Positions 26,978 to 37,058 are shown, counted from the stretch's first letter. The stretch is 64,000 nt of DNA from Confluentibacter flavum (GCF_002843175.1 NZ_PJEO01000011.1:1-64000), one strand, 5' to 3'. Notes: generated by a model not told the origin, from the letters alone. Translations and numbers: made by a program.

Positions 26978-27559
26978 TTAGCCGTGTATGGTTTCAGATT
27001 TGCCATAGTTTTTTATAACATGGCTTTCAAATTCAACAAGTTCTTTCCAGCGTTTATCGACGTCAATGTCTTTTCCGTATTTTCTAGCGAAGCCTATAAA
27101 CGTTGTGTAATGGCCCGCTTCGCTTATCATTAAATCATTATAGAATTTTGAAAGTTCTGGGTCTTTTATTTCTTTGGAAAGAAGTTTAAAACGTTCGCAG
27201 CTTCTGGCTTCAATCATCGCTGAAAACAACAGTCTATCTACCATACATTGCAGTCTGTTTCCACCTTTATTCATGAATTTATAAAGTTCGTTTACATAAC
27301 TATCCTTACGTTCCCTGCCTAGCTTGTAACCGCGCTTCTTAATGATTTCGTGAACCATTTGAAAGTGTTCCAATTCCTCTTTCGCAAGTTCTAACAAATC
27401 TGTAACCAAATCGGTATGCTCAGAATTTAAAGTAATTATGGTGATGGCATTCGTGGCTGCTTTTTGTTCGCACCAAGCATGGTCGGTCAGTATTTCTTCA
27501 ATATTACTTTTTACAATATTTACCCACCTGGGGTCGGTTTCTAATTTTAAATGGAGCAT
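26978..27559 (-). CDS. miaE: tRNA-(ms2io6A37) hydroxylase, MiaE-like
   Basis: A 193-residue ferritin-like di-iron protein. Iron-ligand segments are visible: DHAWCEQKAA (near 27), EELEHFQMVH (near 60), then IEARSCERF (near 113) and SEAGHYTTF (near 145). This E, ExxH, E, ExxH pattern is that of MiaE-like monooxygenases, which hydroxylate ms2i6A at position 37 of tRNA. It reads as a stand-alone gene between pheT and a T9SS cargo gene. Confidence 0.9.
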   Translation of the reverse strand: MLHLKLETDPRWVNIVKSNIEEILTDHAWCEQKAATNAITIITLNSEHTDLVTDLLELAKEELEHFQMVHEIIKKRGYKLGRERKDSYVNELYKFMNKGGNRLQCMVDRLLFSAMIEARSCERFKLLSKEIKDPELSKFYNDLMISEAGHYTTFIGFARKYGKDIDVDKRWKELVEFESHVIKNYGKSETIHG

Positions 27560-27668
27560 GATTTAAATTTTAAGTAAATATAAATAATTGCAATACGAAT
27601 AAACCTTTGCTTAAATAAATTACACCAAAAGAGTCAGTTTAATAAATTAAAAGGCAATAAAAATAGAA

Positions 27669-28604
27669 TTATTCTACAACCAATTTAGCAGAGTATAAAT
27701 TATTTATGCTGCTTAAAGTAAGAAAATAAAGGCCTGATTTTAAATATCCTATTTCCAATTCTTCAATATCGTTTTCGAATGTTAGATTCACTTTCCTCGA
27801 TACTTGTTTGCCAACAATATCCATAATTGTAACTTTATAGGAATCTGGTTGTATACCAGTAATAGATATTTTGTTAGAAGCAGTTGCTGGGTTTGGAAAA
27901 ACCTTGAATTTTTTTGCATTGATATTATCAGTAACCGATAATGTGTTATTGGAGCATGTTGCTTCTTCAATACTTGAACCAGTAGGATTGGATACAACGC
28001 TTTTGCTTAATACGATTCTGTCTAGTAGATGGAATTCTGATCGTGCAGATATTTCCATGGTATATATTCCAGGATCATCAAATTGCACAAATATCTCATA
28101 GCCATTGTTGTCGTTTGTGAGTGTAGACCAAGTCCAATTGGTAGTTCCGCTTGAGTATACCTTAAACCAACCATCAGCTCCTGCACCTTCTGGATTCGGA
28201 GTTTTACCGCTTCCTTTTGGATAAATAATGCTTGAGCCTTTTTGTGCGAAGAAATCATCAGCATCCGGAAAACGCAGCCAAGAATCATTTTCATCGGTAG
28301 AGCTCGTACCAGCACCCACTTTGCTACGCCATTGAAATTTGTAAACTCCAGTGTTATTTATCTTTATTTTTACAGAAAATTTACCGTTGCCTGGGGTGTT
28401 AAAATAACTCCCATTTCCCCATTCTAAATATCCACTACCTGAAAATCCCGTAACAGCATTTTCAACGGACCATTGACCGCCTGTGTCTATATCTTCAGCC
28501 TCTATAGCAACAATATTGTTTGATTCTTCATAAAAACAAGTTGAGTTTTGAGAAAATACACCACAGTGTATAAATATAATAGTGCAACAAGTAATAAATT
28601 TCAT
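27669..28604 (-). CDS. T9SS-sorted protein with carbohydrate-binding-like domain
   Basis: A 311-residue protein from the ATG at 28602-28604, which puts the signal peptide (MKFITCCTIIFIHCGVFSQ) at the start; an upstream in-frame ATG at 28667 would add an unsuitable leader. The middle part (VAIEAEDIDTGGQW to the region with LLDRIVLSK) resembles CBM6/CBM35/malectin-like beta-sandwich modules. The C-terminal 75 residues are a type A sorting domain (FKVFPNPA, then LKSGLYFLTLSS). No catalytic domain is seen, so it may be a secreted glycan-binding protein. Confidence 0.82.
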   Translation of the reverse strand: MKFITCCTIIFIHCGVFSQNSTCFYEESNNIVAIEAEDIDTGGQWSVENAVTGFSGSGYLEWGNGSYFNTPGNGKFSVKIKINNTGVYKFQWRSKVGAGTSSTDENDSWLRFPDADDFFAQKGSSIIYPKGSGKTPNPEGAGADGWFKVYSSGTTNWTWSTLTNDNNGYEIFVQFDDPGIYTMEISARSEFHLLDRIVLSKSVVSNPTGSSIEEATCSNNTLSVTDNINAKKFKVFPNPATASNKISITGIQPDSYKVTIMDIVGKQVSRKVNLTFENDIEELEIGYLKSGLYFLTLSSINNLYSAKLVVE

Positions 28605-28755
28605 TTTTAGAGGGATTAAATTTTGTATTGAGAGCTTAATAAGAAATTGTGTTTTTTCTGTTGGCAATATTAGTGATTAAATTCTTTAAATGAAAATTAA
28701 ATTCCCCACTAATTAATGCATTATCAACATACTAAATAAGAAAGGTTTTAACAAG

Positions 28756-30888
28756 TTAACTTATATAATTCCAAATATTCTTAAATTTTGCTAATTCTTG
28801 ATACGTGTTAAGAATGACTTTATTTTTAGAAGTAGATAGTGATGGGTCGGTATTTAAAACCTTTTTTGCATAAAATCGAGCGTTTTGTAGTATGTCTTTA
28901 TCCTTGATAATATCGGCGATTTTTAAATTTAAAACACCACTTTGCTGTGTACCCATAATATCACCGGGGCCTCGCAAACGCAAATCGACTTCTGCGATTT
29001 CAAAACCATCACTGGTTCTAACCATGGTTTCCAGCCTTGTTTTGCTGTCGTTGCTTAATTTATGGCTTGTCATTAAAATACAATAGCTTTGTTCGGCTCC
29101 TCTTCCTACACGTCCACGTAATTGGTGTAATTGCGATAAACCAAAGCGTTCGGCACTTTCAATAATCATCACAGACGCATTTGGCACATTAACGCCAACC
29201 TCAATAACCGTAGTGGCTACCATAATATTGGTTTCACCTTTTATAAAGCGTTGCATTTCATAATCTTTATCGGCTGGTTTCATTTTTCCATGTACAATGG
29301 AAATTTGATAATTTGGTTTAGGAAAATCACGCTCTATGCTGGCGTATCCATCCATCAAATCTTTATAATCCATGGTTTCGCTTTCTTGGATTAACGGATA
29401 TACAATATAAATCTGCCTGCCTTTTGCAATTTCATCACGAATAAATTTGAAAACATTCAATCGATTTTTGTCATAACGATGTACGGTTTTTATCGACTTT
29501 CTGCCTGGTGGTAATTCGTCAATAATAGAGATGTCTAAATCACCATAAACCGACATGGCTAAGGTCCTTGGAATGGGCGTTGCCGTCATGATTAAAACGT
29601 GTGGAGGGATGAAAGAAGCCCCGCCAACCTCCCCAGAAGGGAGGCTTTTATGCCACAATTTACTCCGTTGCTCCACCCCAAAACGGTGTTGTTCATCTAT
29701 AATAGCGAGCCCCAAATTTCTGAATTTTACTTTGTTTTCGAGTAATGCATGTGTGCCAATTAGGATGTCTAATTCACCATTTTCCAACATATGGTGAATT
29801 TCTTTTCGTTCTGAAGTTTTAGTTGAACCAGTCAATAGTTTAATACTGATATTCAATTTATTACACAACTCGACTAATCCGTTATAGTGCTGGACTGACA
29901 AAATTTCAGTCGGAGCCATTAAACACGCTTGAAAACCGTTGTCAAGTGCGATTAACATTGACATAAGAGCCACAATGGTCTTACCAGAACCCACATCACC
30001 TTGTAAAAGCCGATTCATTTGTGCATTGCTACCCAAATCATGTCTAATTTCTTTAAGAACGCGCTTCTGTGCATTGGTCAATTCAAAGGGCAAATGGTTA
30101 TTAAAAAAGGCATTGAAATAGGTACCAACTTTTTCAAAAGGAAAGCCTTTTATTTTCGATTTATGAATAAGATTTTTTAGAATAAGTTGCAACTGAATAT
30201 AGAATAATTCTTCGAACTTTAATCGGTATTGCGCACGTGCTAATAGCTCTTGGTTTTTTGGAAAATGCACGTTAAAAAGCGCTTCACTTTTGTTAATTAA
30301 TTTTAGTTCAGAAAGTATATTTTCAGAAAGCGTTTCCTTAAACCTACCATTGGTTTCCAAAAAAAGTTGTTGCATGATTTTACTAATCACACGATTTGTG
30401 ATGCCTTTATTGGATAGCTTTTCTGTGGATGGATAGACTGGTTGCATGGCAGAACGTAGATTTTTTTCATGGTCTTCAAGTAATTCCATTTCGGGATGCG
30501 GCATACTAAATTTGCCATTGAACCAGTTGGTTTTTCCGAAAATAACATAAGGTGTGTTTAATTTGATGCTTTCCCTAATCCATTTTTGACCTCTAAACCA
30601 AACCAATTCCATAGAGCCCGTACCGTCTTGAAAGGTAGCAACCAAACGTTTCCCTTGTTGTTGTGCTACTTCTTTAAATTCAGTAATTTTTCCAATCACT
30701 TGCACATCGGCATTATTGCGTTGTAGGTGGTTGATTTTATAATATTGTGTTCTGTCAATATATCTGTTTGGGAACAAGTTAATTAAGTCCTGATAGGTGT
30801 GAATACCCAATTCCGTACGCAGCAAATCGGCCCGATTTGGACCAACGCCTTTTAAATAATCTATAGGAGTTTGAAGATTGGTAATCAT
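28756..30888 (-). CDS. recG: ATP-dependent DNA helicase RecG
   Basis: A 710-residue helicase with the RecG layout. The wedge/OB domain is about 50-150 (YIDRTQYYKI). The helicase lobes hold Walker A GDVGSGKT (near 302), DEQHRFG (near 400), TATPIPRT (near 435) and the later QLRGRVGRG. It remodels stalled forks and branched DNA. An in-frame insertion of about 12 residues (SLPSGEVGGASF, near 412-423) lies between motifs II and III and is encoded by a GC-rich palindromic element. The reading frame stays open and all helicase motifs are intact. Confidence 0.96.
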   Translation of the reverse strand: MITNLQTPIDYLKGVGPNRADLLRTELGIHTYQDLINLFPNRYIDRTQYYKINHLQRNNADVQVIGKITEFKEVAQQQGKRLVATFQDGTGSMELVWFRGQKWIRESIKLNTPYVIFGKTNWFNGKFSMPHPEMELLEDHEKNLRSAMQPVYPSTEKLSNKGITNRVISKIMQQLFLETNGRFKETLSENILSELKLINKSEALFNVHFPKNQELLARAQYRLKFEELFYIQLQLILKNLIHKSKIKGFPFEKVGTYFNAFFNNHLPFELTNAQKRVLKEIRHDLGSNAQMNRLLQGDVGSGKTIVALMSMLIALDNGFQACLMAPTEILSVQHYNGLVELCNKLNISIKLLTGSTKTSERKEIHHMLENGELDILIGTHALLENKVKFRNLGLAIIDEQHRFGVEQRSKLWHKSLPSGEVGGASFIPPHVLIMTATPIPRTLAMSVYGDLDISIIDELPPGRKSIKTVHRYDKNRLNVFKFIRDEIAKGRQIYIVYPLIQESETMDYKDLMDGYASIERDFPKPNYQISIVHGKMKPADKDYEMQRFIKGETNIMVATTVIEVGVNVPNASVMIIESAERFGLSQLHQLRGRVGRGAEQSYCILMTSHKLSNDSKTRLETMVRTSDGFEIAEVDLRLRGPGDIMGTQQSGVLNLKIADIIKDKDILQNARFYAKKVLNTDPSLSTSKNKVILNTYQELAKFKNIWNYIS
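29612..29650. repeat. GC-rich palindromic element inserted in frame in recG
   Basis: It contains a hairpin with arms CCTCCC (29628-29633) and GGGAGG (29639-29644) inside outer arms of the form aagcc...ggctt. It encodes about 12 extra residues in recG and its base composition stands out from the rest of the gene. Confidence 0.6.
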
Positions 30889-30964
30889 AGAACTAAAATA
30901 CTGCTTTTGGTAATAATGACAAGGATTATTATTATTTTGGCTTAACCTTTGTTACAAACACGTT

Positions 30965-32923
30965 ATGAAGTTAATTACCAATCTTTTTATCATATTTTTT
31001 TGTGCCTTTATACAAGCGCAACAAACTGAATATGTCGATTTTAAAACGGCAAAAGCTATGCTTTATATTGATCCTTATAAAGCTGAACTAATTGGGAATA
31101 TTGAATATACATTTGACATTTTAAAAGAAACAGATTCAATTGTCATAGATGCTAATAATATTGATTTCGATTATGTAGAAGTTAATGGGTTAGAGTATTT
31201 GATAAACTTACCTAATATGGCTAAGTTCGATGGCAAAATTTATTTTCAAATAAAACCATCAAAGAATAATGTTATGATTTTAAAATATCATTCTAAACCC
31301 AAAAGGGCTATGTATTTTATTGATTGGGAGAATGGAGGTGACAATCAACAGGTTTGGACACAAGGACAAGGAAAATACTCGAGCAATTGGTTGCCTAGCT
31401 TTGATGATATGAATGAAAAGGTTGAATTTGATTTAACCATCACCTTCGATAAAGACTATGAAGTCGTTGCCAACGGAAAACTAACAAATAAACAAATCAA
31501 CGACTCAACAACAACATGGCATTACGATATGAAACAGCCCATGTCCAGTTATCTGTTAGCATTGGCAATTGGTAAGTATGATAAGAAAACAGAAACATCA
31601 AAAAGCGGTATTCCTTTGGAAATGTTTTATTACCCCAATGATTCATTAAAGTTGGAACCAACGTATCGTTACACGAAACACATGTTTGATTTTCTAGAGG
31701 AAGAAATTGGAGTCCCTTATCCTTGGCAAAATTATAAACAAATACCAGTAAAGGATTTCCTTTATGCCGGCATGGAAAATACCAGTGCCACCATTTTTTC
31801 TGATACCTATTTGATAGATTCTATTTCGTTTATTGATAAGAATTATGTAAATGTTAATGCCCACGAATTGGCGCACCAATGGTTTGGCAATTTGGTAACC
31901 GAAACTTCTGGAACCCACCATTGGTTACAAGAAGGCTTCGCGACCTATTATGCATTGTTGGCTGAAAAGGACATTTTTGGAGAAGACCATTACTACTGGC
32001 AATTGTATCAATACGCTCAAGAATTGTTGGAACAAGATAACGCTGGAGGAGGCACCTCGCTTTTAGATCCAAAATCAAGTAGTACTACATTTTATAAAAA
32101 AGGAGCTTGGGTATTGCATATTTTGAGAGAGCTGGTGGGCGATGAGGCTTTTAAATTGGCTGTTAAAAATTATTTAGAAAAGCATCAGTTTAAAAATGTT
32201 GAAACCAATGATTTTATAAGTGAAGTAGAGAAGGCAAGCGAACAAAGTTTGGGTGAGTTTGTTGAAGTTTGGTTGAAAAGTGAGATGTTTGATTATGAAA
32301 AAGCCATGGAGAGTTTGAAAAAATCTACGTTTATTCAAGAATATTTAAAGATCGATTGTAAGGAGAATACCTCTAAATGTGCTGAATATTTAACTTCAAA
32401 TATGTCTGATGAAGCCAAAATTAAAGTGGTTTCACAAATATTTAATGAATTAAAAAAAGAGCATTTTAATATCGGTTTAAAAGTCCGCCAAGCGATTGCA
32501 AAATTTCTTTCTAAAATCCCTTCAGAATTAAAAGCAGACTACGAAACGCTTTTAAATGATAAATCATATATAACCATCGAATTGGCACTGTATAATCTGT
32601 GGAATAATTTCCCAGAAGATAGGCAAGTATATTTAACCAAAACAAAACACATTCATGGTTTTAATGATAAGAACATAAGAATGCTTTGGTTAACATTAGC
32701 CTTGGTTACTGAAGACTTTGAACCAGAAAATAAGTCGACATACTTCGAAGAAATGACTAATTACACAAATCCAAAGTATCATTTTGAAATACGCCAGAAT
32801 GCCTTTCAATATTTAAAATTGATAAACGCTTGTAATGAAACCTGCCAAGCAAATTTAGAAGACGCTGCAAAACATCCTGTTTGGCAATTTTCGAAAATGG
32901 CAAAAGACTTGCTTAAAAAATAG
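30965..32923 (+). CDS. M1 family metallopeptidase, exported
   Basis: A 652-residue gluzincin with a signal peptide ending near AFIQAQ. The zinc motif HELAH is at 300-304, the third ligand E323 in WLQEGFA, and the exopeptidase motif reads AGMENTSA (near 263). The N-terminal beta domain and C-terminal helical domain (to 652) fit the family. It probably trims peptides in the periplasm. It is divergent from recG, with 76 bp between starts. Confidence 0.93.
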   Translation: MKLITNLFIIFFCAFIQAQQTEYVDFKTAKAMLYIDPYKAELIGNIEYTFDILKETDSIVIDANNIDFDYVEVNGLEYLINLPNMAKFDGKIYFQIKPSKNNVMILKYHSKPKRAMYFIDWENGGDNQQVWTQGQGKYSSNWLPSFDDMNEKVEFDLTITFDKDYEVVANGKLTNKQINDSTTTWHYDMKQPMSSYLLALAIGKYDKKTETSKSGIPLEMFYYPNDSLKLEPTYRYTKHMFDFLEEEIGVPYPWQNYKQIPVKDFLYAGMENTSATIFSDTYLIDSISFIDKNYVNVNAHELAHQWFGNLVTETSGTHHWLQEGFATYYALLAEKDIFGEDHYYWQLYQYAQELLEQDNAGGGTSLLDPKSSSTTFYKKGAWVLHILRELVGDEAFKLAVKNYLEKHQFKNVETNDFISEVEKASEQSLGEFVEVWLKSEMFDYEKAMESLKKSTFIQEYLKIDCKENTSKCAEYLTSNMSDEAKIKVVSQIFNELKKEHFNIGLKVRQAIAKFLSKIPSELKADYETLLNDKSYITIELALYNLWNNFPEDRQVYLTKTKHIHGFNDKNIRMLWLTLALVTEDFEPENKSTYFEEMTNYTNPKYHFEIRQNAFQYLKLINACNETCQANLEDAAKHPVWQFSKMAKDLLKK

Positions 32924-32966
32924 TTGCTATTTTTAAAATGTTATATTTAACCATTAAATTTTCTAA

Positions 32967-33875
32967 ATGAAAGCATTAGTCATTTCTGGAGGTGGTAGTA
33001 AAGGGGCATTTGCAGGCGGTGTTGCGCAGTATCTTATTGAAAGCAAAAGGTGTGATTACGATATGTTTATTGGTACTTCTACAGGGAGTTTACTGGTGTC
33101 TCACTTGGCTTTAAACAATGTTGAAAAAATCAAAGAAGTCTACACAAGTGTTTCGCAGGATTCTATTTTTGATATTTGTCCGTTTCTAATCAAAAAGAAA
33201 AAAGGAGGTATTGAAACCATAAAAATACATCACTTTAATGTGATTAAAAACTTTTTAAAAGGAAGTAAAACATTTGGAGAAAGTCATAATTTAAGACTAC
33301 TTATAAAAGAAACGTTAACACAAAGTGAATTCGATATATTAAAAAAGGGTGGAAAAGATATTATTGTTACGGTTTCAAATTTATCATTAAACCAAGTGGA
33401 ATATAAATCCATCAAAGATTGTGATTATGAAGAGTTCTGCGAATGGATATGGATTTCATGTAATTATATCCCTTTTATGTCTTTGGTGAAAAAAAATGGT
33501 TGCGAATATGCTGATGGTGGTTTAGGTTCTATGATTCCCATTGAAGAAGCCATAAAAAGAGGGGCTAAAGAAGTAGATGCCGTTATTTTGCAAACTGAAG
33601 TCACCCAATTAAATAGAATGCCATCATTAAATGCTTTTTCATTATTGACCAATATGTTTTCGTTTATGCTTGACAGAATAGAATCCCAGAATATAAAAAT
33701 TGGCAAGTTTGTTGCTTCCAATCAAAACGCTATTATTAATTTTTATTATACGCCTACCGTATTAACAACTAATTCCTTAATCTTTGAAAAAGAGAAAATG
33801 ACCAAATGGTGGCAAAGCGGTTTAGATTATGCCAAATATAAAAACGAACAAGTAAGCCCCCTAAAAGAAGAATGA
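32967..33875 (+). CDS. Patatin-like phospholipase, copy 1
   Basis: A 302-residue patatin-fold hydrolase. The oxyanion motif GGGSKG is at 8-13, the nucleophile elbow GTSTG has Ser38, and the catalytic Asp183 lies in YADGGLG. No signal peptide is seen, so a cytosolic or peripheral role is likely. Patatins remove acyl chains from phospholipids or other lipids; some act in immunity or as effectors, but nothing here indicates that. The stop overlaps the start of copy 2 by 4 bp. Confidence 0.9.
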   Translation: MKALVISGGGSKGAFAGGVAQYLIESKRCDYDMFIGTSTGSLLVSHLALNNVEKIKEVYTSVSQDSIFDICPFLIKKKKGGIETIKIHHFNVIKNFLKGSKTFGESHNLRLLIKETLTQSEFDILKKGGKDIIVTVSNLSLNQVEYKSIKDCDYEEFCEWIWISCNYIPFMSLVKKNGCEYADGGLGSMIPIEEAIKRGAKEVDAVILQTEVTQLNRMPSLNAFSLLTNMFSFMLDRIESQNIKIGKFVASNQNAIINFYYTPTVLTTNSLIFEKEKMTKWWQSGLDYAKYKNEQVSPLKEE

Positions 33876-34783
33876 GAGCATTAGTAATATCTGGAGGAGG
33901 TAGCAAAGGAGCCTATGCAGGTGGTGTTGCCCAATATTTAATTCAACAAGAAGGTAGGGAATATGATTTGTTTTTGGGAACGTCAACAGGTAGTTTATTG
34001 ATACCCCATTTGGCAGCTGGTAAAATTGAGAAAATTCATAAAGTATTTACCAGTGTCAAACAAGGCAATATTTTTAATATTAACCCTTTTGTGCAACGCA
34101 GAAAAGAAGGTAGGGAATTTGTTTCCATTAACTTTTTAAATACACTTATTCAATTCGCAAAAAGGAAACGAACTTTTGGCGAAAGCAAGGCGCTTTTACG
34201 TTATTTAAAACGAAATTTTACTGAAGAAGAATATCATTTAATTCAGATGACCAAAGAAGATGTGGTTGTAACGGTTTCGAACTTATCAAAAAACAGGATT
34301 GAGTATAAATCCATAAAGGATTGCACCTATGATGAATTTTGTAATTGGGTCTGGATTTCCTGTAATTACATTCCGTTCATGTCTTTAGCAACGGTTGACG
34401 GATTTGAATATGCAGATGGTGCCTTTGGTTGTGTAGTGCCCATTAGGGAGGCTATTTTAAGGGGCGCCACAGAAGTTGATGCCATTATTTTGGAATCTGA
34501 AAATATGGAATACAATAAGGTATTGGGCAAAAATCCGTTTTCACTTATGATGAGTTTGTTTGGACATTTGCTAGACGGCGTCGAAAAAAGCGATATTACT
34601 ATAGGAAAACTTGCTGCCAAAAATAAAGATGTAAAACTTAATTTGTATTATACACCATCTAAGCTCACTGAAAATTCTTTGGTTTTTAATAAAAATCTTA
34701 TGATGTCTTGGTGGCAACAAGGCTTTGATTATGCTAAAGAAAAGTGTGCCCAGGGCAGGTTTAACGAATTAAGAAATGATTAA
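33872..34783 (+). CDS. Patatin-like phospholipase, copy 2
   Basis: A 303-residue paralogue of the gene before it, with the same length, the same GGGSKG start and GTSTG elbow (Ser38). The Asp motif reads YADGAFG (Asp182), that is DGA rather than DGG. Both forms are known in active patatins. Collinear similarity over the entire length indicates tandem duplication. It starts within the stop of copy 1 (ATGA), so the two are translated together, and they might form a heteromer (inference). Confidence 0.9.
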   Translation: MRALVISGGGSKGAYAGGVAQYLIQQEGREYDLFLGTSTGSLLIPHLAAGKIEKIHKVFTSVKQGNIFNINPFVQRRKEGREFVSINFLNTLIQFAKRKRTFGESKALLRYLKRNFTEEEYHLIQMTKEDVVVTVSNLSKNRIEYKSIKDCTYDEFCNWVWISCNYIPFMSLATVDGFEYADGAFGCVVPIREAILRGATEVDAIILESENMEYNKVLGKNPFSLMMSLFGHLLDGVEKSDITIGKLAAKNKDVKLNLYYTPSKLTENSLVFNKNLMMSWWQQGFDYAKEKCAQGRFNELRND

Positions 34784-34789
34784 TTAATG

Positions 34790-35311
34790 CTAAAATATAT
34801 CGGCAATTTCATCTTTTATTAATGAAAGTGCCGCATCGCTAGGAGATCGCCTCTCCATCATTTCAGTTAAAATAACCTCTCTCAATTTGTCTGCCGAAGT
34901 CGTTTTTTCGGATAAACTAGCTTTTCTAATCAATTGAATAGTCGCATTTTTAGCAGCTAAAATAATATTCCAACATTTCTCACTGACATAAATTTGTTGC
35001 GTTAAATTATGCTCTAATTCATGCTCAATGGTTTGTATAAGTAAAGCTTCGTAATCTTCTTTATTTAAGTCGTTTGGAGATATTCTGATAAGAAGTTTGT
35101 TAGGAGACATTCTTTCCAAAAAAAGAGCTAAACGCTCATAAGCTTGTAGCCGTATTGGCAAGGCGTTAACCTGTAAATCTTTCTTTAACAAAAAGCGTCT
35201 TCTGCCATCTTCATTTTTGGTATGCTCTTTAAAAAAATAGTATGCAATTAATCCAGTAATTAAAGAGGGAATGGCGAAAAAAAGCATGTCAATAATTCTT
35301 TCAGAATCCAT
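34790..35311 (-). CDS. Conserved Bacteroidota protein with one N-terminal membrane segment
   Basis: A 173-residue protein with an N-terminal membrane helix (MLFFAIPSLITGLIAYYFF) and then a soluble helical domain rich in charged residues. HELEHNLTQQIYVSEKCW (near 98) and the later ATIQLIRKA are distinctive. It reminds me of the DUF7935 group, from memory only. No catalytic site is recognised; the HELEH sequence resembles a zinc motif but lacks the rest of a metallopeptidase. It converges with the patatins and is divergent from the AsmA-like gene. Confidence 0.65.
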   Translation of the reverse strand: MDSERIIDMLFFAIPSLITGLIAYYFFKEHTKNEDGRRRFLLKKDLQVNALPIRLQAYERLALFLERMSPNKLLIRISPNDLNKEDYEALLIQTIEHELEHNLTQQIYVSEKCWNIILAAKNATIQLIRKASLSEKTTSADKLREVILTEMMERRSPSDAALSLIKDEIADIF

Positions 35312-35396
35312 AACAATTATTATTTATATTGAAATGTTAAATGTAAAGATATTTAAAATATGTTGTTATAAAGTATTGAAAGTCTATCTTTATGTC

Positions 35397-36965
35397 ATGG
35401 ACAAGAGGTTGAAAAAAGGATATATCATAGGCTTATTTGTGTTCGTTTTGCTCATTATAAGCGCTTTAACAGTAAATTTTATTATTAAAAACAAAATTAA
35501 AGAGGGTATAAACAATTTTTCTGAAACTATTAAAATTGAATATCAAGACATCCATGTTAATTCCTTAACAGGAAGTGTAGGATTAATAGATCCAAAAATT
35601 TTGGTTTACGGAAATACAACCAACAATATTAATGTTCAGATTGAATTAAAAGAGTTGTCCATTAATAATTTAAGTTACTGGGATTATTTCTTTAATGATA
35701 TAATTAATGTAGATAATATTTCTTTAAATCAACCTAAAATAATCTATCATTATAATAGTTTGGTAAACTTAAAATCTTCAAATTCATATAAGGATTCTTT
35801 TAAAAAAACTATTGAAATTGGAACTATTGAAATGTTCAATGGTTATTTGGAGGTGTTTAATGTTGCCAATGATTCGTTGATATTGAAGTCTGAAGCAATT
35901 AATGGTAGGGTAAACACTGTTGCCATAAAAGAATCAAGCCTTAAACATAAAACACCTGTTACTTATCAGGATTATCGTTTAACCTACAATAATTTTTTTT
36001 GTAAGCTTAATGACTTTGAAAACTTATTCATAAAACATGCTAATTTTAACACAGATTTTTTTAATATTAAACACGTATCCATAAAAACCAAGTATTCTAA
36101 AGAGGCATTATCAAAACAGATTTCTGTGGAACGTGATTATTTTGATTTAACCATAGATTCTATATTGGTTAAAAATCATGATTTTGGGATAAAAAATGAT
36201 TCTTTATTATATTTCAGAAGCAATCAAGTGGACTTTTATCAGCCTAAATTTGACATCTATCGAGATAAATTAGTTGCAGACGATTTAAGTTATAAACCAC
36301 TGTATAGTAAATTGTTAAGAGGTTTGAACTTTGATATGACTTTGGATAAATTTTTTTTAAATAATGCATCTTTGGTTTATACCGAAAAAATTAAGGAGGA
36401 GACTGTAGGCGGAAGGCTTGAGTTTTCAAATTTAAATGCTGAAATTATTAATTTAAGTAATACATATAAGCAAGGTGAAACTAAAACCTCAGCCCATATT
36501 GATGCTATTTTCATGCAAAATACACCTTTAAATATCGACTGGAATTTTGATGTCATGGATGATAATGATGAATTTGTATTTAAAGCAGACATAGGGACAT
36601 TGGATGCTAATCATATGAATCAATTTATGGAGCCTAATCTTAATGTAAGATTAAATGGAGAAATCAATAAAAACTATTTTACTATTAACGGGAACGATCA
36701 TACGTCACGCATAGATTTAAAATTGCAATATGATAATTTTGATATCGTGATTTTAAAGAAAGATGGTAAAGAGAAAAATAAATTGTTGTCAGGACTAATC
36801 AATCTATTTGTTTCAAAAGACAGTAAGAATAAATCTAGTGAATTTAGACATGGTCAGGGAACGGACATAGAAAGGGATAAAACAAAATCGGTATTTAATA
36901 ATTTGTGGCTCAACATAAAAGCAGGATTATTAAACGCGATGACAGGTGATGGTAAGAAAAACTGA
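35397..36965 (+). CDS. AsmA/DUF748-like membrane-anchored protein
   Basis: A 522-residue protein from the ATG at 35397 (MDKRLKKGYIIGLFVFVLL); an in-frame upstream ATG at 35271 overlaps the divergent gene and is unlikely. One N-terminal membrane helix (about 8-28) is followed by a long beta-rich region with many Asn, Asp and Lys residues. This layout, with a repeated strand pattern and the end DIDFDMTLDKFFLN-like style, resembles AsmA or DUF748 proteins that bridge membranes and may move phospholipids. No closer assignment is supported. Confidence 0.6.
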   Translation: MDKRLKKGYIIGLFVFVLLIISALTVNFIIKNKIKEGINNFSETIKIEYQDIHVNSLTGSVGLIDPKILVYGNTTNNINVQIELKELSINNLSYWDYFFNDIINVDNISLNQPKIIYHYNSLVNLKSSNSYKDSFKKTIEIGTIEMFNGYLEVFNVANDSLILKSEAINGRVNTVAIKESSLKHKTPVTYQDYRLTYNNFFCKLNDFENLFIKHANFNTDFFNIKHVSIKTKYSKEALSKQISVERDYFDLTIDSILVKNHDFGIKNDSLLYFRSNQVDFYQPKFDIYRDKLVADDLSYKPLYSKLLRGLNFDMTLDKFFLNNASLVYTEKIKEETVGGRLEFSNLNAEIINLSNTYKQGETKTSAHIDAIFMQNTPLNIDWNFDVMDDNDEFVFKADIGTLDANHMNQFMEPNLNVRLNGEINKNYFTINGNDHTSRIDLKLQYDNFDIVILKKDGKEKNKLLSGLINLFVSKDSKNKSSEFRHGQGTDIERDKTKSVFNNLWLNIKAGLLNAMTGDGKKN

Positions 36966-37058
36966 ACTTATTAAAAGTTAATTGTTTATAATTATTGATT
37001 ATAAAAACCAGCTAAAAGCCTAACAATGGTTAATTTCACACCTCAATTACAATAAGTT

